Part shown: in pieces, positions 12,125 to 26,509 of the stretch
Numbering within the stretch: position 1 is the first letter of the stretch
How the letters are laid out: every line of letters begins with the position of its first letter
Source of the DNA: Sphagnum compactum
Lineage: Eukaryota > Bryophyta > Sphagnopsida > Sphagnales
Assembly (NCBI GenBank): GCA_965153455.1
Contig: OZ234498.1
Coordinates: 5,766,001 to 5,830,000 of the forward strand
DNA length: 64,000 bases
Direction: 5' to 3'
Program-made: the position numbers and the translations under genes
The notes under the pieces: generated by a model
Told to the model about the DNA's origin: nothing
Databases searched by the model: none
What the model saw: the letters and a program-made list of their open reading frames with translations, nothing else

Positions 12125-15100
12125 CTATGATGTGTCATTACGTTATGCAACTTACATTTTGAGGTCATAATTGGTCAACAATTGTCGAATCTTGATTCAT
12201 CATTGCCAAAGTTCGATCAAACTCTAGAGAGATATGATCTCAATTCCCAAATCCCAACCTGCTGTGGTGTTCAATGTTGCCCTCATTTTTTTTTTGCAAG
12301 TTGTTAATAGCTACAATCTGTGTATCTAGATTCGGAATTTGTAATGTGATGATCATTGGTGGTTTGCATTGTGCAAGTTTGGTGGTTCACCAGTTTGTGT
12401 GTGCACATTATTTTGTACTTTGATTCAACAATAATTATTGATGGACAAATTGCGATTATGGATTTTGGAATCAATTGTAGTTTGGCTACAATGGGTGAAT
12501 TGGCGAGTGATGGAAGTATTCTTTAAATCTCCAACATTTTCCAATAGGTTTCAATTTTGAGCTATCTTCATGGTTTTATGTGTGATTGAAGGGTCTAGGG
12601 TTTTCATTGAGCTTCAATCAGTTAAGTTGTAACAAGTTTTATCAAACTTATTATTTCACATCCTATTGATTTCAAGGTTTGATGTTCTCTGAGTCTTGAA
12701 TCTTTAAACTCCAAATTTCAGACTTGTTAGTGTGTCAATTTTAAGCTTTAAAAATTTTGAGGGATTATTGGTTGCAAACTGTAGAGTGCACAATGCAAAG
12801 GTTTAGGGTTTTGTGGTTACAGTCTACAAATTACAATGTAGAAATTTAGGTTTAGTGGTTGTAATTTACAAATTGCATTTTGCAATGTAGAGCTTTTGGG
12901 TTTAGTGGTTGCAATCTACAAATTACATTGTGTAGTGTAAAACTTTAGGGTTTAATGGTTGCATTCTAAGACTATAGTGTAAAGCTTAAGGTTTATTAGT
13001 TGTCGATAACAGAGTTCGGGTTTGCTAATTGTTGACAACAAAGGTGGAGATTGTTGTTGTAGGTTTTGTAGATTGTCTTCTCTTATTATAATTCTTTCCT
13101 AAACATGGCACCTTTGCAGCCTCCCTATAACTTCAAATTCCATCATTTCTTTTATCAAATTGATGCATAAAATATAACATCCTCTAATAACCAACCTCCA
13201 AACCCTGTCCCTTTTGATCTTCAACCTCTTTCTGATATTAATATGTGGAATTCTATTGAAGAGATTAAAAGGAAACAAAAGGAGTATGAACTAAATAAGG
13301 TGTTTCAAGATGTCTAGAGTGTTAAGCTACCATGGGCTAAATCAATGGTAGATGCACATGGCAAGGAAAAGTTGTTGGCCCTTAAATTAGATAGCTTTTG
13401 GAAACACATTGGAGAATGAAGGCATTATTTGCAATCCCAAGAGTTTGTAAAGCCACTAAGTATTACATGAACAAGGATTTTGTCCATGTTAGGAATGAAC
13501 GTTTGTATTGTTCAGTCAAGAAGGACACCATTGTTAACCAAATTTAACATGTTGCTATTGGTGAAAGGTAAAAAAAAATTGGTGCAATTTTTTATTTGTT
13601 TTCACATGTTCGTTAAAGGTAAACCTATGATTGATTATGAAAGCATGAACAAGTTGTTGCATTTCCTTGATGTGAAGGATTTTCCAAAAATCCATTGGTT
13701 AAACATAGTTGGTTGAGAGATGGTAGCTTGTATGCATGATTTGGTTGTCAACAAATCCAAATCTTTGGTTGAAGGTGCTAGGTTGATGTCTCTTTCTTGT
13801 GATGAAATCACAACTTCTAATTAATAGTCCTAGATTTTCATTCATGCTTATGTGGTGGAAGATTGGTAGTGGACACCTTTGTTGTTATCCTTGTAACGTG
13901 TGGTTGATGGGTCTAGGTATGATAACTTGAAATGTGTATTGGTGGATGCCATGGTGTTGTTTGGTGATTTGTGTAAAAAAACAATTGCATTTAAGTTAAT
14001 TACATTTGGAGCTAATGGGGTGAGTGTGTTTGAAGGCATCAAATTAGGTGTGATAGTTGAATTGAAAGAGGATAATGCACCATTCATGATTAGTGTGCAT
14101 TGTATAAACCATTACACCAATCTCATAGTCTAAACTCTTTTTAAAATGAACATTGTGAGAAAGATTGAGGATGTGTTGTAAAATTGGTATGCATAGAACC
14201 TAAGAGTTTGTTGACTTGGCTGATATTGTGAGAACATGGGGTGAACAAATTTTGAAGAACATCAAAACCTGTTGGCTTTCTATGCTACTCCCAACTAAAA
14301 GGGTTTTGTCTGAGTATTGTGCCTTGGTTTTAAAAATGATCAAGATATTGACAGTAGTAGTCAAGTTGCCGATAATTTGGAGTTGTTTTGTGATTTGGAG
14401 GGAAGGATGGGGCTTTCTTGTATTATGCCCATGCTGAAAGGGTTCAACAACTTAATTAAATTCTCCCAATCCTAGCAATGATTTATCTATGATACAATGA
14501 TTCTATTGTTGGTACAATGACCCCTAGACTATTAGATGCATGATGTGTTCAATGGGTATTGCAACTTGCTCAATGGCACATCAGACATGGTGGTGCCTAA
14601 ATGGACACATGATTTAAACATTGATTTTGAAAACTTGAATTTTCGAATTGTTTGCATTTCTATCATGATGCATGATTGGTGTCCTGAAACATCAGTCTAT
14701 GTGCGTGTTACTTGTGTTATCTTCCAATAGACCATCAATTGATGTCATCATAACTTGGACTAAGTAGAAAGCTAGTAGGGGTTGTTTGGTGTGATGTGTT
14801 TTAGCTTCAATGCTTTTGGGTAAATTTCTCCTCGTAGACTCCCATTTGATTTTATTTGTGTGATTGAACTAATGTGTGGCTTGCAGGTTAGGATCATGTG
14901 CTGCCACTAGGTGACTAGGTGCAGTGTCTGCCCAGATAAGGGTTCAACTCCTTGACATGATTTGTCAATTTATTTTTTAATTAATTTTGCGATTGCAATT
15001 CTCCAACATTCGCCAAATGGCTCCAATTTTTTTTGTAATATAGCCTCAATTCAGACTCTGTCAAAACTGAGTTAGCCACTATTCACATACACAATATATT

Positions 15101-15226
15101 CATTCACCTACAATAGCCAAATACACCACACCTCCAAAGAGAAAGTAGCTTTTCTTTAAAAAATTTCTTTTGTAATAGCTAGTCAAAAGATGGCCATGCT
15201 TGTGATTGTAGCCACCTAGGTTGCTA
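12125..15226 (+). mobile_element. hAT-like DNA transposon inserted in dispersed repeat copy 2
   Basis: Boundaries come from comparison with the uninterrupted copy at 6708-7297. The insert is flanked by 'gctatagc' (12117-12124) and 'gctctagc' (15227-15234), an 8-bp duplication with one mismatch, the length typical of hAT elements. It carries a decayed hAT-like transposase reading frame in its middle. Terminal inverted repeats are not obvious at the inferred ends, so either they have decayed or the exact ends differ slightly. A weak tandem repeat of about 60 bases ('gggtttagtggttgcaat...') lies at 12795-12990. Confidence 0.6.
13105..14130 (+). pseudogene. Decayed hAT-like transposase (DUF4371 / zinc-finger-862 type)
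   Basis: Interrupted reading frame with several stops. Recognisable segments in order: VKLPWAKSMVDAHGKEKLLA (about 13322-13381), then KGKPMIDYESMNKLLHFLDV followed by FPKIHWLN (13615-13710), then MVDGSRYDNL (from 13900), then ITFGANGVSVFEGIKLGVIV and APFMISVHCINHYTNLIV (14000-14130). These are typical of plant hAT-superfamily transposases whose catalytic core is RNase H-like. The zinc-finger half appears deleted between KSMVDAHGK and EKLLA. In-frame stops (for example near 13168 and 13315) mean it is not functional. Sequence to about 14730 may be further degraded C-terminal coding. Confidence 0.75.
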
Positions 15227-15234
15227 GCTCTAGC

Positions 15235-15285
15235 AAACAGTAGCCACTTAGGCCACTTCCAAAATTCCTTAAAAAAAACACTGGT
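15235..15285. repeat. Dispersed repeat, copy 2, right part
   Basis: 'aacagtagccacttaggcc' and 'ttccaaaattccttaaaaaa' match copy 1 at about 7253-7297. This resumption on the far side of the hAT-like insert supports the insertion model. Confidence 0.75.
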
Positions 15286-16339
15286 GGGCACTGGGCCCTG
15301 CCCTCTCCAGCCAACCAGGCACGCTCCAACAAACCATTAAGTGAAGCTCCGAGATCATATTTCCATGCACTAAAAGGATATTACATATAGTAAAGGACGT
15401 CAGGATGAAATGAAGCTTTCCATCCATCCATCCATTGTTCATATGTTCTTTATCATGCATTTAAGGTTCTTTCCTGGATGTTTGGTTCTTAATTTCTGGG
15501 ATACTTGGTTCTTAGTTTCCTGGATGCTTCCGTCTTAATTGCCTGGATGCGTACTTTTTAGGCATGTTGGTAGTGTGGTGTGCTTTTTTGAGTTTGTTGG
15601 TGAAATTCTAATTGGAAGTTCTATTGACTTTACTATTTAACAATTAATATTAAAAAAATTGCTCAAATTTTTCTCTTCGAAGCTGGCTTTCTAGTCTTGA
15701 GGATAATACATAATAAATCTTTATTTACAATTTGTATATGAATAAACAATGAAACCCTTCCTTTCATTCAATAACAATAGGCTCTTTTTTTTTCAACAAA
15801 TTAGGGAGATCCCTCCGTAATCCACAACTCTTACACATGGCCAAAGAACTTCGGAAGCTCACCACCAATCACAAGGAAATTGAAAGAATATTAATGGGAG
15901 TGTAAAATTGATGGCAAGTTGAGGCCCACTTTACTCTAGGAGTCGGGGCTGAAAAACCTTGAGGCCAACTTTGAGCAGTTTTGGCTGATTGTTGGCCCCA
16001 AGTTTACTACTAACAAATGCTAGAACATTGATGCAGGATATCAATAAAGGCTGGAAGGAACATTGGCCTCAAGGGTTGCAATTTGACTTCCCAAATTAGA
16101 TGCTATCCTTCTTTTAGCCTTGGGGTCAATACAAGGCCATAAAGTCCAGCATTTATTAGTAACTTGGGGCATGCATATTGAGAAGGATTTTTTCTATTTC
16201 AGCTTAACTCCTGGTGTGAAGCCAATGGGGCTGATTTCAACTTTTGCAGCAATAGGGATGCTTGATTTGAGTTGAACATTGGCCTTGCTTGACTCCTAGT
16301 GTAAAAGTGGGCCTGACCCATTTGGACTTGTATGGCAGT
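15286..16339. other. Intergenic stretch without a recognised gene
   Basis: No gene, RNA or repeat could be supported. A short (ccat)n run is at about 15420-15435. Confidence 0.5.
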
Positions 16340-16860
16340 TTTTCACAGTGTGTTTGTTACTACCGTTCCCGGAAGACATTGAACTGGCCAAGGATCTTAA
16401 ATGCAGCCAGTACCAAAAGTACTGGTGCAATTTTTTCCCCTCATCTGCCGTTTGTCCCAACATTTTGAGCCTTTCCTCATGTCTAGACATGTTTTGGGTC
16501 CATGTTATGCTCATTTGGGACTTGTTGTTTGTCCCAACATTTTGAGCCTTTCCTCATGTCTAGACATGTTTTGGGTCCATGTTATGCTCATTTGGGACTT
16601 GTTACTGTTTTGAGGGGTTACAAAACATGGTACTTGGCACATTACGAGTGCCAAACATGAGTGTAAAACATGGTAGGTTATGAGAGAAACAAGTGCCTGA
16701 TATCACAAGACACGTCTAGACATCACCAGAACAAAAAATTGATGGGGGCAAAGGGCAGACTGAGGGAAAAAATTGCAGCCGTACTTTTGGTACTGGATGC
16801 GTTTCAGACTCTGTTGGCCAGTTTTATGTCTTTCGATATGTTCCTCTTCTCTATTGTGCG
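16340..16860. repeat. Large fold-back (inverted repeat with approximately 240-base arms)
   Basis: The arms face each other. 'cagccagtaccaaaagtact' near 16404 pairs with 'gtacttttggtactggatg' near 16782. The match continues inwards through 'ttttttcccctcatctgccg' and outwards through 'gacattgaactggccaa' versus 'ttggccagttttatgtc'. Arms are diverged, with the best stretch about 33 bases. No transposase frame. Could be a fold-back transposon or an old inverted duplication able to form a long double-stranded RNA if transcribed. Confidence 0.6.
16450..16603. repeat. Exact 77-bp tandem duplication
   Basis: 16450-16526 and 16527-16603 appear identical, starting 'gtttgtcccaacattttgag'. Each copy contains the 14-base palindrome 'catgtctagacatg'. 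Identity against the diverged arms around it indicates a recent event. Confidence 0.9.
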
Positions 16861-19800
16861 TTGGCATGTTTATTACTATTTCGTCTTCTTCGGAGTCAAC
16901 CTTTTGTGAATGTGTTGGGCTGACAAGTTGTTGTTGACAATGTTCAAAACGTGGGTTTTGTTGCAGGGTTTCACTATTTTGGTCCTATTGCCATATGTTA
17001 AATTAAAAATTTGGTCTGCCTGCCCCTTTTAGGATTGCTTCTGGTTGATGATACTTTCTCTCTAGTGGGAGATCGAGCGCTAGGTTCAAATTTAGCCTGT
17101 TGTTCACATGCAGAACGTAGTCAATGATGTTTTTTCTTCAGAACATGAAGAACCCTGTAACTTTAGAATGCGTGTGAGGCTGCAAAAGGACAAGATGGAA
17201 AGAGTGCCTGACAGAGCTAGAGTGCCAGACAGAGCTCAAAGGAGGCAGGCGGTGGCAGGGGCCTCTTTCATGCACATCTGACGCTCATGTGACATATGCG
17301 TGACGACGCTTTTTGACCATTTCTCATTTCTCTTTGCAGTTTGAAAGACTTTATCACAATAAGAATTTGTTGATGTTTCGTGGATGTGGTTTAGGCGAGT
17401 GTGATGTGTTGTCTTACCACCTGGAGATGCTTTTTTTCAGACCCCCTTTCTTTTTGATTTTGCTTTTGGTGATTTTGCTGTGTCACCACTTATGGACTCA
17501 AATCTTCTCTACTTTTTTGAACAAGATGGCTGCAAAGTTTCAACAGCTGGTTATATAACATAAGTTAGTTTGTAGGATGCACTCAAGTCCTATGCACACA
17601 TTGTGATGTCACTCACATGTCTCGAGGGGTTGGCCAACCTTTGTAGACGAGAAGGGTGAGAGTGAATGAACATGCATCATGTGGGATGAATGGTGTGTGG
17701 ATTACAGGAAACAATTTGGTTTGGAACCAAACCTAACGTAAACCCAAAACTTGAGGTTCTATAAAGGTTGGAGCCATCAAACCTAGAATTGTTAGATAAG
17801 GAAATTTGACCAAGCCCCTGAACCAACAAGTTGTAATTTTTGAAAATATTCCATTAACCCAAAATCAAAGGGTCTTCCATTTAAAAGGGAATTTTAAAAC
17901 TCAAACCTAACACTTGTTGAAACCAAAAATTAGCCAACATTAGTTGTGACCACTTACAAATAACTAGTTATTCACAATTTGCATATCATTTCATCCATTG
18001 CATTAATTAATTTTTATTAAAAAAATTATTTAGAATCTTGGAACCTCTTTAAATTTTACCACTATTTATGTATTAAGGAATGCAATTCAGTTATACTTTG
18101 TCCTTAGGGAATATTGGTGGAAAGCCTTTGATGAGTGGCACTTCATAAAGGTGAATTATAATTGTTAGAACTAAGGTCGGGGAGATATTGTATTTTGAGT
18201 AATTTTTGTCATTGGAAATTAACTTAAAATTAAATTTTTTTTCCTGCAATTGGTCTCTATCATTAGGGTATTATTCACACTTGAAACAATTACGTAATCA
18301 TGTTCACACTTGGGCTAGCAACATAGGCCAAACTAGTTTGCTATTATAAAAATGTTTTAGATCTATTACTGGAGGTGTTGAATGGTTTTGTCCTTTTTTT
18401 TTTTCTTTTTTTTTTTGGGTTAATCTTTTTCCTTCGAAGGCCATGTGCCCATGTTTTCAATTCCAATTGCACAATTAAATGTGTATGCTCATTTGCCAAT
18501 GTGCCATCTTTTGACACATTCTATACATATATTTAATTTGCCTTATCTTTTACCCTAAAGTTTCCTAGGTGTATTCTGAATGCAAATGTTGTTAATTATT
18601 TACCTTTGCCCTCATCATATGGGTAAAATTTGGTCATTTACCTTTACCCCTAATTGATAATTTTACAAAACCTATGTACCTTTACTCACACTTGGATGTT
18701 TTGAAGCCTATGTGCATTTACCTAGCTAATGTTTTTTGATCTTAATTTCATAATTCAAGATTCAGCTTAGGAAGGGTCAAAATACAATCTTGATATTTTT
18801 CAATAATCTTGCAACTTTATATTTCCATCACATTTTCAATATTTTAATATATACAACATTGGACATGAAAAACCACATGCTGATTTGTCTTTTCATATTC
18901 ATGTTGGTGGGTAGGAAAATTGAATGAGATACTTATTAGGAAAAGAGTGAAGTAGTTAATCTTGGAAATTTAAGGTATAAATCACACATATAGATAGACA
19001 TCACTTTTTCATTAGATAAATTAAATATTATTTCATTTAGATTGACTATTTTAGGGTAACATTTGGGAGCTCAAGTGGACCAAAAATGGCATGATAGGAT
19101 TCCATAATTTAATACCTTTCGTTGTGTACTTTGAATGTGACAAAGATATGACATTGTTGGATGCTTCAACCAAGTTTAATTTTTTCTAAAAGGACCTTAG
19201 CTAGCCATTTTGTTCATATTTATATCTATTTATATTTATTTTTATGAAAATAAAATTTTCATTGTCATGCCAAAATGGACTTCAGAAATTTGGTGTATTT
19301 GGGGCCTTCAAAAAGTCTATTAAAATAACATGAAATGTCATAAAAACTTGCATTTAGGATTCACCAACAAGCAATTAAATTTTGGGTAGAAAATAAATGT
19401 TGTTCATTGAAGATTTTTGATTTTATAAATCAATATACATAATTTTGCAAAATAATTTCATTTCTAGTGATTGAGATGAAAAAATCCCCATTGGTTATAT
19501 TTGATCATTTTGAATATTTTTTCACTTAACAAGTATAGTTATTCAATGTGTGGAAATTAATTTTTTAAATAAAAAGACATGTGCTTAAATTTATCACCTA
19601 GGTCTTTGATCTTGGGAAGGTGTAAAAAACATTGTCCCTATACATAATCCTATGGACACTCTAGTTTCCAAATACCCTTTACTTTTAACATAACGATTTA
19701 AGAGTATAGTAAATCAAAATTACATGTGATCAAAATTTATAATAATGTATAACAATGGAGTAGATATTTGAATAAGTAGAGTATCAAATCACTTGTCCTC

Positions 19801-22800
19801 CCTTACCTACTTTTAGAACTTTGAGTCCAAAGTACTTAGTCTTTAAAGCTAATTTCAACTTACTAGGTATTTTACATAGGTCAGCTTAACAATTACTTAT
19901 TTTCCAACTTCAAAATGAAGCTAATTATAATGTTAAAATGTAGTGGACCCTAGTGAATGTATAGTCCTTGCTTGAAGAAAAGACTTGAAAAATTTTAACT
20001 ATTCAACACACATGTGCATATATGTTTTGTTAAAGGACAAAGGTAAGGATCAAAGACAATGATTGTATATCATGAGGTTGAAAGTGCAAGGTTCATGGTT
20101 TGGAAAACCTTTGTGCTTTCCCAATCCATGATCTTTTAATCTTGAATCATAGCAAGGGATAAAATGGGTATTTATTTTTCATTCGAGGGTTAAAGTGATT
20201 AATATTTAAAGAATAAAGTAACCCTTGCACTTTGTTCACACAAGGCGATAGATAAAAATGATACAATAGAATTAATTACCTTACATTGAATAGTTGAAAG
20301 CAAAAGGTTCAAAAGATTTAGATGACACCTAAATCATAAATGGTTAGGAAAAAAATAAAGAGATTTTTATCTTTAGACGACACTTAGAAGATATTTCAAT
20401 CTTTTGAAATCAAGCGATCAAACTGACCTCATTATTCCACCTTAATTGAAACAAAGTTTGGAAAGATTGAAAATATTTACTCCTACTTGGACAAGAGATT
20501 TCAAAGCATTTACCCCTTCTTTAAACCCAATGACACAATGTCATTTGCCAACTCATTTTTTGGGTTATTTTATTCTTTTTGTGTGAATGATATATATAGT
20601 TAAGGTTACTCATTTTTTTTTAGTTTATTTTTTCACTTTAGTGTGAATTCAACTTAAGAGATTAACTATGGGAAGGTAGGTGGCATATTGAGGTGTTCAT
20701 TTTCTAATGTCACATTATAGTTTTCATAAGGGACATGTTTGAGATTTAGGTCTATATAATTTTGATATTATGATCAAACATGGAAAGGAATCAAATTTAA
20801 CATTGCAAAAAATAAAATAAAATAATTTTATGAATTCAAAATGGACTTTATATTATTTAAGTTAAAGCAACATTGTAGTCAAATCCACAATTTGTGATAC
20901 ATGGATCATAAATGCATCACATGACCTACACCAATGAATGCAATTTTTTGGGTGGAATGGTCTAATGAATGTAAGTTTGGAATGGACCAATTCCATGGGA
21001 AATAGATCTTCCAAACGATTTTGGAGACATGTGATTTAAACTGTTGAATATTTTTTGAAATTCACATATTGATAAATGTATAATTATTCTTCGATCATTG
21101 GTAATGAATGGGCTTATTCATGGTTGGAATTCCAAAAAAAAGAAAAACGACTCGAAGATTTTGGTGAGACTATTTTTTGCAAATAACATTTATTTGAAAC
21201 AAATTTAAGTGAGAAAAGTTGAATAGTTTAATTTAAGATCATTCATGTGATGGTGGTGAGTTTTCACATTTACAGATAATTGTTTATCAATATTTTGGTT
21301 TATAGTTAGAAATGCAAGAAAATCCCAAAAAATCTCAAAATGAGTTTCAATGGATAATCAAACATTTTTTTTTTTGGCAAGATTATTTTCTACACATATG
21401 ACCTAAACCTAAAACTAAACATTTTGAACTCATTGAACATAATTTTTTTGTTGAATGGTTAATAAAATGAGTCCTTGGCTTTGCAATCTTTTGCTTCAAA
21501 ATTTCAAAAGTTAAAATTTTTTGTATGACTTTATGCATTCCTTTTGATTCTTTTTTTAAAAATGCAGTTTAAACATTTGATATAATTAGTTTATAAGATT
21601 CAACTTAACATTTACAAAATATTCAAATATTATTATTAATTTAACAAGACATCATTTTATCTGTTGGCATACAACAATCCACTACAACTATAATAATATA
21701 AAATAAATAAAAATTCAAATTTTTCTTTTGAAGTTCTTTAAGTACAAGTTATTCCTTTTTTAATACCCCAATCATAAATACACCCAAATATAACTTTTAA
21801 TAAAAAATGTTTTTGAATCTACAAATTGTTGGTTTTTAAGAAAATAGTTGCTTGAAGATTATGATTGTTTAAACTTTCCATATGAAAGAGACAAAATATG
21901 GACTTTGCATCCATTGTTAAATCATTATATACATGTAACACAATGTAAAAACTTCATGTCACAAAATTTACTTTTAGTATTCAATTTGGTATATATGGAC
22001 TTAATATTTACAATATTATGCAAAACCCTATTTTGGTCAACTATAAATTAACATGGATTCAATACAAGTTTCATATAATGCCCTTTAGTAAATTAAGCAT
22101 CGACGATTATATATGATACACTTGGTGCCATTAATACTAACTAAGAAAGCAAATTTGAGATGTAGGTATATGTACACCCAATTTCTAGGAGCCAAGAAAG
22201 TGAGCACGAGTAGTGTGCATAAGCAAGTTTGAGTAATATTAGTGATAGGAATAATGAAAGGAAATTTGAACCCAATACACATTGGTCAAGATGCAAAGGT
22301 TAATGTGCAAGTTTGATAGAACAATATGTGTGTGTTAAAACTACATAAGAAGTGTTTTTTCAAGGAATACAAGTGTTAAGTAGTCTATCCATTGACAAGA
22401 GTGTTCACCAAAGTTCAGCAACAATGTCAATCTCAATGATCCGAAAGCCAAAAAAAAATAAAAATTGATCCACAAGCACCTTGATCTGCTGTTATGTTTG
22501 TTTTGCTGATCAACTGCATTCATGTACAACCATGCACTCTAAATTCCTATAACTTCCAGCTCAAGACTTCATTTGTTCTTCAGTTCTTGATCCCGTTTGA
22601 AATGCTAATCTAGAATTAGCTTTCTTTTGATTGGGCAGAGATGATAATATAGAAGACACTCTTTGAAGAATATGAACCAAATGAAATTTCTGCCATGGAG
22701 ATCATCTGATGTTGGGGTTTCAGGCAATGCTCCTTGAAGGCCATGGTGACTTGAGGCAGCTGCAGCTAAAAAGAGCTTACTTACCGAGGATTTGTGCTTG

Positions 22801-22806
22801 TGAGCA
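16861..22806. other. Long AT-rich intergenic stretch, nothing identified
   Basis: Nearly 6 kb without a conserved protein segment, RNA gene or clear repeat structure. Poly-T and AT-rich tracts are common (for example 18397-18418). Open frames are short and without recognisable motifs. It may contain old transposon debris beyond recognition by eye. Confidence 0.5.
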
Positions 22807-25535
<2,729 letters not shown>

Positions 25536-25748
25536 TATGAATGTAGGATGAGCAAAGGAGATTATATCTCTAGTTTTGTTGGAGGCATTAAACTCATTGT
25601 CAATCAGCTATGTGCTCTTGGTAATATTGCATTTGATGAAAGTGTAGTTATGGTCAAAATCTTGACAAACTTGTCAGATTGTTATGATCATCTTGCTACA
25701 ATATGGGATATTGTAATTCAAGATGACCGCAAGGTAAAATCACAATAA
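25536..25748 (+). pseudogene. Ty1/copia gag-like (UBN2) fragment
   Basis: The translated stretch MSKGDYISSFVGGIKLIVNQ, then LCALGNIAFDESVVMVKILT and LSDCYDHLATIWD, matches the pattern of plant Ty1/copia Gag polyproteins (GDSVSSFxxRxxxLVNQL ... LPxSYDHL). Only about 70 residues are readable before a stop, with no zinc knuckle, protease or LTR recognised nearby, so it is a retrotransposon remnant. Confidence 0.75.
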
Positions 25749-26509
25749 AATGAGCCATCCAAATGAGTGGACATTCCTTAAAACTACATTTTAATACGTT
25801 TGAAAGATCACAAGGGAATCAGAATAGTTTGGATTGTCATAATGTTTTTTAGAATATTTTTCATTAATTACAAAGTTTACATGCTCGAAACTTGACACAA
25901 ATAAAAAATGTTTTTGCATGTTCAAAGCATTCAAACCTCAAGAGTGGACAATCTTTGTTTTTTGCATGTGTCTTTTTCTTTTACCAAATGTGCACCATTC
26001 CTTTTGAAAATTGAACATGATTTTAACATTGATGATTAGAAGGGCAAAATGACTTAAACTGATGAAAATTGTTTTAATAACCCATTTTAGCACATTTGAT
26101 TCAAAAGTGTTTTTGACCCTAAAAATTATGAATTTTGAAAATGTGGCTTTAACAAAAGTTGTTCATATATATGTGATAGAGGGCATGAATGCATAATATC
26201 CATGATATAAAATCAATTTGTAGTCAAAATATATTTATATTTAAAACGTAGTGCTAGATGGGGTATCCAAAATATAGAATTTTAAGTTATAAACCAACAC
26301 AAGAATGACATGTGTCGTGTAGTCCTTGGAAAAGGATTTTTACCTTGGGCGCCCCTAGCTCCTTTGACCATGATTTCACCCATATGGAAGTCGATCTAAT
26401 ATTAAATCAGATGAGCAAATACATCTAGTCAAACATGATGTTGTTTCATGCCCATATGAATGTGGAAATGCACACAGATGGTATTGATATACAAACTTGC
26501 TTATATGTT

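Noticed and set aside
14941-14951. GGTTCAACTCC, resembling a tRNA or SINE B box
   Set aside because: No convincing A box or cloverleaf could be drawn around it and it lies inside the hAT-like insert.
16861-22806. Possible hidden genes in the long unannotated stretch
   Set aside because: Open frames are short with biased AT codons, and none shows a conserved protein segment with plausible splice sites.
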